8,147 nucleotides of DNA from JBGOUJ01 sp041477005. GTDB taxonomy: Bacteria > Acidobacteriota > Terriglobia > Bryobacterales > JACQDG01. The notes beneath the pieces are model-generated. The model worked only from the letters and a program-made list of their open reading frames with translations. It was not told where the DNA came from and made no database searches. The position numbers and the translations under genes are program-made. Position 1 is the first letter of the stretch, and every line of letters starts with the position of its first letter. The stretch is taken from positions 1-8,147 of the forward strand of contig JBGOUJ010000357.1 of NCBI GenBank assembly GCA_041477005.1, in the 5' to 3' direction. Positions 1 to 4,918 of this stretch are shown in pieces.

Positions 1-195
1 ATGCAGGACCCGGCGCTCGTGATCCAAGGCACGCGCGACGAAACCGTCGACCCGCGCTATTCCCAGGAATTCGCCAAGGGCCGCCCGAACGTGACCCTGC
101 ACCTGCTCGACTCCGACCACCAGTTGCTGGATTCCCTCGACGGGATCTGGGAGTTGATCCAGAGCTTCCTCTCGGCCCACGCCGTGTTAACATAG
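1..195 (+). CDS. alpha/beta-hydrolase, C-terminal fragment (5' truncated by window)
   Basis: This is the last 64 residues of a protein that begins outside the window; the ATG at base 1 is probably an internal methionine. The fragment starts with a strand leading into 'VIQGTRDETVD', where D13 fits the catalytic acid of the alpha/beta-hydrolase triad. It continues to 'LLDSDHQLLDS', where H40 fits the catalytic histidine, and ends in a closing helix (IWELIQSFLS). This Asp-then-His order and spacing is the usual C-terminal end of small serine hydrolases, esterases and peptidases. The nucleophile elbow is not in the window, so the substrate class cannot be named. The stop (TAG) lies 24 bp before the first antitoxin gene on the same strand, so read-through transcription into that locus is possible. 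Confidence 0.75.
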   Translation: MQDPALVIQGTRDETVDPRYSQEFAKGRPNVTLHLLDSDHQLLDSLDGIWELIQSFLSAHAVLT

Positions 196-219
196 AGTGG
201 GCCTATCCGGAGCCGCAGC

Positions 220-489
220 ATGACCAAGAAACGGACCCACATTGTCATCTCTGACGAGCTGGCCGCCGCCATCGACGCGGTGGTCGGCAAGCGGGGCCGC
301 AGCAAGTTTTTCTCGGATGTCGCCTGGCGCGAGGTGAAGCGCCTGCGACTGCTCCAAGCCCTCCGGCGCGCCGCCGGCTCGTGGAAGGACAAAGATCACC
401 CCGAGCTGAAGCACGGCGCCGCGGCGTGGATCAGGAAGCAGCGCCGCCAGGATGAAAAGCGATTCGAGCGTATGATGGCCCGCCGATGA
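220..489 (+). CDS. ribbon-helix-helix-type antitoxin of a PIN toxin-antitoxin pair
   Basis: An 89-residue basic protein. Residues about 6-40 (HIVISDELAAAIDAVVGKRGRSKFF...) look like a beta strand plus two helices, the ribbon-helix-helix DNA-binding fold of many VapB/CopG-like antitoxins. Residues about 52-60 (AGSWKDKDHPE) resemble a conserved segment I associate with antitoxins of this group, and the Arg/Lys-rich tail would be the toxin-binding and neutralising part. A good SD, GGAG at 209-212, sits 7 nt before the ATG. The stop overlaps the toxin start (ATGA, 486-489), which implies translational coupling so that antitoxin is made first. By family rule it would bind its own promoter with the toxin; no operator is obvious in the 24-bp upstream gap. 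The pairing is clear, while the exact antitoxin subfamily is less certain. Confidence 0.8.
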   Translation: MTKKRTHIVISDELAAAIDAVVGKRGRSKFFSDVAWREVKRLRLLQALRRAAGSWKDKDHPELKHGAAAWIRKQRRQDEKRFERMMARR

Positions 490-878
490 CCTACCTGCTC
501 GATAGCAGCGTCCTCATCGACGTGCTGAACGGGAAGCGCGGCCGCGATGCTCTTCTGCAGTCACTGCTCGAGGACGGGCACTCGCTCGCTTATTGCCCCA
601 TCAATGTCATCGAGGTTTATGCCGGGATAAAGCCGAACGAGCAGGCCCGCATCGAAGAAATCTTCGACGGGATGGAGTATCACGAGATCACCCGGGAGAT
701 CGCCACGGCGGCTGGACGGCTCAAGCGTCACTGGGCGCGCCGGGGTATCGCTCTCGCGCTGGCCGACGTCACTATCGCGTCCGTGGCGCTTGCAAACGAC
801 CTCACTTTAATCACTGACAATCTCAAGGACTACCCCATGCCCGAGCTGAAGCTCTACCGGCTGCCCTACGTCCACTGA
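486..878 (+). CDS. vapC: PIN-domain ribonuclease toxin (VapC family)
   Basis: A 130-residue single PIN domain, the normal size for VapC. The Mg2+-binding acidic residues are all visible: D6 in 'YLLDSSVLID', E43 in 'NVIEVYAG', D94 in 'LALADVTIASVAL' and D111 in 'LITDN' (D115 is a second possible carboxylate). VapC toxins are endoribonucleases that cut tRNA or rRNA at specific sites and stop growth when the antitoxin is degraded; the RNA target here cannot be told from sequence. The start codon overlaps the antitoxin stop by ATGA. The toxin's stop converges on the enolase-superfamily gene with a 39-bp gap that holds a small hairpin. The reading frame is intact and no active-site residue is lost, so the toxin is probably functional. 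Confidence 0.92.
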   Translation: MTYLLDSSVLIDVLNGKRGRDALLQSLLEDGHSLAYCPINVIEVYAGIKPNEQARIEEIFDGMEYHEITREIATAAGRLKRHWARRGIALALADVTIASVALANDLTLITDNLKDYPMPELKLYRLPYVH

Positions 879-881
879 CGG

Positions 882-897
882 GAAGTGCATTCACTTC
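882..897. terminator. hairpin between convergent genes, possible bidirectional terminator
   Basis: A perfect 6-bp stem, GAAGTG / CACTTC, with a CATT loop lies 4 bp after the vapC stop and about 20 bp beyond the end of the convergent minus-strand gene. Because it is symmetrical it could act on both transcripts. No T-tract follows on either strand, so it is not a classic intrinsic terminator and may only protect 3' ends. Confidence 0.35.
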
Positions 898-917
898 GCC
901 CACTCCGGATACGCCCA

Positions 918-2099
918 TCACGCCTTGTACGGAAACCGCTTCTTCAATCCCGCGAAATCGACCGAGATCCCCAGTCCCGGTCCTTCGGGCAGGGCGACCA
1001 CGCCGTCCTTCTGCGCCGGGTATTTGTCCGTGAACTCCCGGTAGATCGCGTCACCCCCGGCGTCCCACTCCTGAATCAGAAAGTTCCGGCAAACCGACAT
1101 GGCCGCGAGAGACGCCACGTGCGCCACCGGCCCGTACCATTGGTGCGGCGCCACCTCCACGCCAAAGGTCTCCGCCAGGTTGGCGACCTTCCGGATCTCG
1201 GTGATGCCGCCGCAGTGGATCACGTCCGGCTGGATGATGGCCGCTCCCTTGGCCTCGAGCAAATGCCGGAAATCGAAGCGCGAAAGCAGCCCCTCGCCCG
1301 TGGCCACCGGCACCGGGCTCTTGGCCGCGATCTCGGTGAAGGCTTCCGGATTCTCCCGCTGGATCGGCTCCTCGATGAACATCGGATGATAGGGCGCTAC
1401 CGCTCGCGCAAACGCAATCGCCGAGCGCGACGTGAACGTCTCCCACATCTCCAGGCAAATGTCGAAGGACTTGCCACCTGCTTTTCGCACCGCCTCGACA
1501 TCCGCCACCGTTTGCTCGATCCGCTCGGCCTCGGTGGGGGCTTTTGGGACGACCCACTTCACCGCCGTCCAACCCTTCTCGCGAGAGCGGGCCGCATGCT
1601 CGGCCAGCGCGGCCGGCGTTCGCGAGGGCAGGCCGCTGTCCCAGTGGCTCCAGTAGACCCGCAGCTTGCTGTGGATCGGCCCGCCCAGCAGCCGCCACAC
1701 CGGCACGCCCAGCCGCTTCCCCTCGATGTCCCACAGGGCGATGTCCACCGCCGAGAGCGCCGTCATCAGCACCGACCCATCCCGCCAGCGTGACAGCCGG
1801 TAATACATGCGGTCCCAGTGATCCTCGATGCCCGACGGATCGAGCCCCACCATCCGCGGCTCCAGCCACCGCAGCGCCTGCTCCACGATGTCGACTCGCT
1901 CCGGCAGCGACCCTTCGCCGATCCCCACGATCCCGCCGTCGGTGTGGACCTCGAGAAACAGCAGGTCCCGCCGCGGCCCCCGCAGCACTTTGTGGGTTTC
2001 GAATTTCGTGATCTTGAGCTTGCCCGCCGCGGGCGAGGCACGGAGCGCGGCGACCCCCGGCGCCATTTGGAGCAATGCCCTTCTGGAGATTGGATTCAT
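918..2099 (-). CDS. mandelate racemase/muconate lactonizing enzyme family protein with Tat-like leader
   Basis: A 393-residue enolase-superfamily protein. A SRRALLQ twin-arginine motif (R6, R7) opens a short leader, which suggests Tat export, though the hydrophobic stretch is brief and carries R20. The capping domain follows (about 28-125, with 'TDGGIVGIGEG'), then the (beta/alpha)7-beta barrel. Visible candidate catalytic positions are K181 (second strand, 'AVKWVVPK'), metal ligands E217 ('CLEMWE'), E243 ('FIEEP') and E269 ('ATGE'), D292 ('QPDV') and H319 ('APHQW'). Lys plus a His/Asp dyad fits a dehydratase or racemase acting on a sugar acid or other carboxylate, but the substrate cannot be assigned. 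The start at ATG 2099 was chosen because it places RR near the N-terminus; a TTG at 2123 would add eight residues and has no better SD. It is divergent from the Phd-type antitoxin gene. Confidence 0.88.
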   Translation of the reverse strand: MNPISRRALLQMAPGVAALRASPAAGKLKITKFETHKVLRGPRRDLLFLEVHTDGGIVGIGEGSLPERVDIVEQALRWLEPRMVGLDPSGIEDHWDRMYYRLSRWRDGSVLMTALSAVDIALWDIEGKRLGVPVWRLLGGPIHSKLRVYWSHWDSGLPSRTPAALAEHAARSREKGWTAVKWVVPKAPTEAERIEQTVADVEAVRKAGGKSFDICLEMWETFTSRSAIAFARAVAPYHPMFIEEPIQRENPEAFTEIAAKSPVPVATGEGLLSRFDFRHLLEAKGAAIIQPDVIHCGGITEIRKVANLAETFGVEVAPHQWYGPVAHVASLAAMSVCRNFLIQEWDAGGDAIYREFTDKYPAQKDGVVALPEGPGLGISVDFAGLKKRFPYKA

Positions 2100-2140
2100 G
2101 GCCCGACCGGAAGAGTGTACCAAATGGGAGATCGCCTGGC

Positions 2141-2169
2141 TTGACTTAGTTCACTTTCTAGTTTATAAG
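2141..2169 (+). promoter_or_regulatory. sigma-70-type promoter of the Phd/PIN locus, predicted leaderless
   Basis: TTGACT (2141-2146), a 17-bp spacer and TATAAG (2164-2169) match the -35 and -10 consensus at 5 of 6 bases each, in a conspicuously AT-rich patch. Only 6 bp separate the -10 box from the antitoxin ATG at 2176, so transcription should begin at or beside the A of the start codon. No SD is present. A TAGTT direct repeat (2147-2151, 2159-2163) and ACTTA/TAAGT inverted ends (2144-2148, 2166-2170) overlap the promoter and could be operator half-sites. Confidence 0.7.
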
Positions 2170-2175
2170 TAAATC

Positions 2176-2421
2176 ATGATTCGGCTCAACATTCACGAGG
2201 CCAAAACCCACCTGTCCCGCTATCTGGGCCAGCTCGCCGAGGGCGAGACTATCATTCTATGCAAGCGGAACGTCCCGATCGCCGAGATACGCCCGCTGCC
2301 GGCGCGCCGCCTGAAGAAGCGCCCCATCGGGCTCGAAAAGGGCAAGTTCGAAATTCCCCCTGCGTTCTTTGAACCCTTGCCGGACGACATCCTCGAAGCG
2401 TTCTACGGCGGCAAGCCGTGA
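2176..2421 (+). CDS. Phd/YefM-family antitoxin
   Basis: An 81-residue protein with the Phd/YefM N-terminal signature 'NIHEAKTHLSRYL' followed by 'LAEGETIILCKRNVPIAEIRPL', the alpha/beta DNA-binding and dimerisation fold of these antitoxins. The tail (about 50-81, 'IGLEKGKFEIP...PLPDDILEAFYGG') matches the toxin-wrapping region usually seen when Phd-like antitoxins partner PIN toxins. The ATG at 2176 follows a strong promoter with no room for an SD, implying leaderless translation. Its TGA overlaps the toxin's GTG start (GTGA, 2418-2421). By family behaviour it represses its own promoter and is cleared by proteases under stress; neither can be shown here. It is unrelated in fold to the first antitoxin in the window. 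Confidence 0.9.
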   Translation: MIRLNIHEAKTHLSRYLGQLAEGETIILCKRNVPIAEIRPLPARRLKKRPIGLEKGKFEIPPAFFEPLPDDILEAFYGGKP

Positions 2422-2804
2422 GGCTGCTGCTCGACACCTGCACGTTCCTATGGATGGCGATCGACGCACCGCAACTGTCGGCGCGGGCACGGGAGTTGTT
2501 CGCCGACCCGGTGAACGATCTTTTTTTGAGCTCCATTTCGAGCTTTGAGATCGCCCTGAAGCATTCCCTGGGCAGTCTGCCCCTCCCGGAGCCGCCAGGC
2601 CGCTACGTCCCAACCAGGAGGCAGACCTACGGCGTCCAAAGTTTGCCGCTTGATGAGGAGTCAGCCCTGCACCTGGCCCGCCTGCCCAAGCTCCACTCCG
2701 ATCCGTTCGACCGGCTGCTGATCTGCCAGGCAAGCATCCACGGGCTCGGCATTCTCACCCCCGACGAAGCCATCGCCCAGTACCCGGTCCGAACATTGTG
2801 GTAG
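2418..2804 (+). CDS. vapC: PIN-domain ribonuclease toxin partnered with Phd-type antitoxin
   Basis: A 128-residue PIN domain beginning at a GTG codon that overlaps the antitoxin stop. Acidic active-site residues are D6 ('LLLDTCTFLW'), E44 ('SSFEIALKH'), D95 within the signature 'HSDPFDRLLICQA', and D116 ('LTPDEAI'). The 'H-x-DPFDRLL' block is diagnostic of the PIN subgroup that travels with Phd-like antitoxins, unlike the first PIN toxin, so the two loci are not recent duplicates. Family role: metal-dependent endoribonuclease inhibiting translation, target unknown. The GTG start and coupling to the upstream gene would keep toxin output below antitoxin output. Its stop is 10 bp from the end of the convergent cupin gene, with no terminator visible between them, so transcripts may overlap. 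Confidence 0.93.
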   Translation: MRLLLDTCTFLWMAIDAPQLSARARELFADPVNDLFLSSISSFEIALKHSLGSLPLPEPPGRYVPTRRQTYGVQSLPLDEESALHLARLPKLHSDPFDRLLICQASIHGLGILTPDEAIAQYPVRTLW

Positions 2805-2814
2805 CCCACCCAGC

Positions 2815-3792
2815 TCAGTGCGGCGCGTCGTAAATGTGGTTGGCGCTGGGGTAAGTGCTGCTGGTGAGGCGGCAGGCGGGACCGTCGCCGTAAAACTCGG
2901 GGATGTGAAACGTCTTCGGCGGCGCGTAGACAATATCGCCCTCTTCGGCCAGCAGCGGGTGGTCGATTCCTTCCATAATCCACGTCAGTTTCCCGCGCAG
3001 CACGATCCAAAACTCGGCGAAATCGGCGTGGAAGTGGCCGCGGTCGCCAGCCTTGCGCGGCGGGTTGTCCTTGGCATGGCCGTAAATGAAGTTGCCGCGC
3101 ACGCGGTTCTTGCGCATGGACGGCTCGCTCCAGGCGCTCTGGCCGCGATGGGCCGCCTCCAGGTCTTCGATGTTCACGTGAAGCCGGTCTGGCTTCCCGC
3201 CCGGGATCGGCACGTCGGTGGGGTTATCGCCCGTCTGCAAAAGGATCGGAATGAACTCGAGGTCGCCGTTCCCCACGCCTTCCGGCTTGGATTCGAAAAC
3301 AGAAGTGGCTTCGGCCAGCGTCACCTCGAACCGGATTGCCGGCTCGGTCCCGATCACTTCGAGCGAATGCAGGTGCCGCTCCGGCGCGTACACATACGAT
3401 CCCTTCCGCGCCTCGATGACCTGAAACTTCCCCTCCGGCTGCTCGATCTCAAAGCGAATGCGCCCCTGCTGCACGACCCACCACTCCGGCGAATCCGGAT
3501 GCAGGTGGCGGACGACCTTCGATCCCGGCGCGGCCGAAATCACCTGCCCCCGGCTGTTGCCGTCGGCAATGACGAGCTCGCTCCAGTTGGTCGCGCCCCA
3601 GTGCTTGGCCTTGAGATCGGCCAACCGCACCAGCGGTTTCATCGGCGCCCGATAGGGCGTCGGCTTGACGGGCTTCGGGAAATAGAAGACGCGCGGGGGT
3701 GTCTTGGTCTGCGCTCCCAAAATGGAACCGCAGATGAACGCAGATAAACGCAGATAAGACCCGAATTTCCATCTGTGTTTATGTGTGTTCAT
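2815..3792 (-). CDS. bicupin protein, probably exported, with repeat-derived N-terminus
   Basis: A 325-residue protein with two complete cupin barrels. Cupin 1 has G90-x5-H96-x-H98-x4-E103-x6-G110, then G131...P137 with H142. Cupin 2 has H253-x-H255-x4-E260-x6-G267, then G285...P291 and H296. Both therefore keep the 3-His/1-Glu metal site, fitting a metal-dependent dioxygenase, isomerase or binding protein; the substrate is not identifiable. The start at ATG 3792 has AAAGGA (3800-3805, reverse complement) 7 nt upstream. Residues 1-23 are translated from the inverted repeat, and together with native 'ILGAQTKTPP' they make a weak signal-peptide-like segment ending near GA/Q. Alternative start M51 at 3642 would give a cytoplasmic protein without that region. 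It lies 16 bp downstream of the metallo-hydrolase gene and is probably cotranscribed with it. Confidence 0.85.
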   Translation of the reverse strand: MNTHKHRWKFGSYLRLSAFICGSILGAQTKTPPRVFYFPKPVKPTPYRAPMKPLVRLADLKAKHWGATNWSELVIADGNSRGQVISAAPGSKVVRHLHPDSPEWWVVQQGRIRFEIEQPEGKFQVIEARKGSYVYAPERHLHSLEVIGTEPAIRFEVTLAEATSVFESKPEGVGNGDLEFIPILLQTGDNPTDVPIPGGKPDRLHVNIEDLEAAHRGQSAWSEPSMRKNRVRGNFIYGHAKDNPPRKAGDRGHFHADFAEFWIVLRGKLTWIMEGIDHPLLAEEGDIVYAPPKTFHIPEFYGDGPACRLTSSTYPSANHIYDAPH

Positions 3793-3802
3793 CTGTGGTT
3801 CC
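3724..3802. repeat. imperfect inverted repeat, 32-bp arms, at the gene junction
   Basis: The left arm (3724-3755) begins GGAACCGCAGATGAACG and the right arm (3771-3802) ends TTCATCTGTGGTTCC. The arms pair at 28 of 32 positions around a 15-nt loop. Three of the four mismatches would be G-U wobbles in plus-strand RNA. Within each arm a shorter unit (CAGATRAACG-like) recurs about every 10 bp. The style resembles dispersed 'ATCTGTGTTCATCTGTGG' elements that I recall from environmental bacterial genomes; this recollection is unverified. The repeat covers the 5' end of the bicupin gene and ends 6 bp from the hydrolase stop. Confidence 0.85.
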
Positions 3803-3808
3803 TTTCGT

Positions 3809-4657
3809 CTACCTCGCGCGGGATAACTCGTCGTACAGGCCGGGGAGGCTCTTGGCGAAGAGGCCGGCGATGTTCCAGCCGGGCAGGTCGCTCACTTTCA
3901 GCAGCGTGGCCACTTCGTCGGGCTTCTTGCCCTGTCGGGTCATCTCGCGGACTTGCGAGCGGACGGTCTCAAACTCGGCCTTCCATCGGACCAGGTCGGC
4001 ACGCTTCGAGATGGCCCCGTGGCCGGGGATGACCGTGTCGAAATCGAGCGACAGGATGCCGTCGATGGTCTTCATCCAGGCGTCGGAGCTGCCGCCGTTG
4101 GCGTAATCGATAAACGGGGCGCCCCGCACGAACAGGTCCCCGGTATGCACGATCTTGTGCTTGGGAAAGTAGATCACCGCGTCGCCGTTGGTGTGCCCCG
4201 CCCCGAAATGCCGCGCGCGAACTTCCTTTCCCCCGAGCGTGAGAGAGGCCTGGTCGGCAAAGCCGATGCGGGGGAGCCCCGGCTGCTTGTTCTTGATGAT
4301 GTTCGCCCGCGCGTTTTCGTGGGCGATGATCTCGGCCGAGGCCAGCAGGCTCTGGTTGCCGCCGGTGTGGTCGCCGTGGTGGTGAGTGTTCCAGACGTAC
4401 TTGATCGACTTATCGGAGACCGATTTCACCTTGGCCAAAATCTGCGGCACGTTCTGGACAAACTTATCGTCGACCAGAATCACGCCCTCGTCGGTAGTGA
4501 GCACGGCCACGTTGCCGCCGCTGCCGATGATGACGTAAAGATCGTCGGCCAACTTCTCCATGCTGAGGTCGGCCGGCGCCTGCTGGGTGCGTGCTACCCA
4601 GATCCCGGCCACCGCCAGCGCCAGCGCTGCCAGCCTGATCTTCGCCACGGGCGTCAT
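3809..4657 (-). CDS. exported metallo-beta-lactamase-fold hydrolase
   Basis: A 282-residue protein with an N-terminal signal peptide (basic 'MTPVAKIR', then a hydrophobic run to about residue 22). The MBL fold follows: H92-x-H94-x-D96-H97 ('THHHGDHTGG'), H155 ('GAGHTNGD'), D174 ('HTGD') and H213 ('IPGHG'), a complete two-metal site. 'HTNGD' and 'PGHG' are typical of the subgroup that includes subclass B-like lactamase relatives and SoxH/quinoprotein-relay-type hydrolases, so beta-lactam hydrolysis is possible but not implied; thioester or other ester hydrolysis is equally open. The C-terminus (about 215-282) is a helical tail. ATG 4657 was chosen over GTG 4675 because a strong SD, GGAGG (4664-4668 on the complement), lies 6 nt upstream. 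The bicupin gene follows 16 bp downstream, suggesting a periplasmic two-enzyme unit. Confidence 0.9.
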   Translation of the reverse strand: MTPVAKIRLAALALAVAGIWVARTQQAPADLSMEKLADDLYVIIGSGGNVAVLTTDEGVILVDDKFVQNVPQILAKVKSVSDKSIKYVWNTHHHGDHTGGNQSLLASAEIIAHENARANIIKNKQPGLPRIGFADQASLTLGGKEVRARHFGAGHTNGDAVIYFPKHKIVHTGDLFVRGAPFIDYANGGSSDAWMKTIDGILSLDFDTVIPGHGAISKRADLVRWKAEFETVRSQVREMTRQGKKPDEVATLLKVSDLPGWNIAGLFAKSLPGLYDELSRAR

Positions 4658-4678
4658 TTTGCCCCTCCGGATCACACG

Positions 4679-4706
4679 ATTCTAGCAGAAAGCTGGTAGC
4701 TGTCAG
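4679..4706 (-). promoter_or_regulatory. promoter of the hydrolase-bicupin unit
   Basis: On the minus strand CTGACA (complement of 4701-4706) is followed by a 16-bp spacer and TAGAAT (complement of 4679-4684); each hexamer matches the sigma-70 consensus at 5 of 6 bases. Transcription would start near 4672, giving a leader of about 15 nt that contains the GGAGG SD. The -35 hexamer spans a heptad-repeat junction (most of a GCTGACA unit), so the promoter is partly built from repeat DNA. Confidence 0.55.
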
Positions 4707-4889
4707 CCCTTAGCCGTCAGCCATCAGCAACCCCGGATCCCGGATCCGGTGACTGGGCACCGATGGCTGTTAGCTGACGAAAGATTTCAGCCCTTAGCCG
4801 TCAGCCCTCAGCATCCCCGAGCCAGGAGCCGTGGCCGAGCGCCGATCGCTGATCGCTAATGGCTGACGGCTAACGGCTGATGGCTGAGA
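4692..4889. repeat. degenerate heptad-repeat cluster A
   Basis: This fills most of the 261-bp non-coding gap between the divergent hydrolase and thioredoxin-like genes. Runs of 7-bp units are in register: GCTGGTA GCTGTCA, then GCCCTTA and GCCGTCA-type units (4692-4726); two CCCGGAT units (4732-4745); GCTGTTA GCTGACG (4765-4778); GCCCTTA GCCGTCA, then GCCCTCA (4790-4810); and seven units of GCTGATC/GCTGACG type (4841-4889). The left blocks read xxCAGCC and the last block reads GCTGAxx, so the cluster is organised as facing inverted blocks. No ORF with coding character is present. Confidence 0.85.
4787..4880. repeat. 26-bp repeated motif: two direct copies and one inverted copy
   Basis: A 26-bp stretch at 4703-4728 recurs at 4787-4812 with one difference. 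Its reverse complement appears at 4855-4880 with 24 of 26 matches to the first copy and 23 of 26 to the second. The second and third copies could fold into a stem of about 26 bp with a 42-nt loop just upstream of the thioredoxin-like gene. This may act as a transcription attenuator or simply reflect how the heptad cluster grew. Confidence 0.75.
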
Positions 4890-4890
4890 G

Positions 4891-4915
4891 CTCCAAAAGG
4901 AGGTATCCTTTGGAG
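4891..4915 (+). promoter_or_regulatory. hairpin covering the ribosome-binding sites of the thioredoxin-like gene
   Basis: CTCC-AAAA-GGA (4891-4901) pairs with TCC-TTT-GGAG (4906-4915) around a GGTA loop, giving ten base pairs with one bulged A. It contains a full-strength SD, AAGGAGGT (4897-4904), and most of a second, GGAGG (4912-4916). The first SD is ideally spaced for a TTG codon at 4910. For ATG 4919 the first SD is 14 nt away and the second only 2 nt away. Folding would mask both. Confidence 0.55.
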
Positions 4916-4918
4916 GTT

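Noticed and set aside
885..1793. 302-codon plus-strand ORF opposite the enolase-superfamily gene
   Set aside because: Its translation is Arg/His/Leu-rich with no domain. It is a GC-driven antisense shadow of a gene with clear family motifs.
2818..3747. 309-codon plus-strand ORF opposite the bicupin gene
   Set aside because: It mirrors the complementary strand of a well-supported two-cupin protein, and its own sequence has no recognisable fold or SD.
3953..4699. 248-codon plus-strand ORF opposite the metallo-hydrolase gene
   Set aside because: Antisense shadow; the minus strand carries the complete HxHxDH metal site and a strong SD.
4732..4749. CCGGATCCGG palindrome as a protein-binding site
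   Set aside because: It is better explained as part of two tandem CCCGGAT heptads; nothing independent indicates an operator.
4880..4918. Upstream ATG at 4880 for the thioredoxin-like gene
   Set aside because: It falls in a GCTGATG heptad unit, has no SD, and would put polar residues before a well-formed signal peptide.
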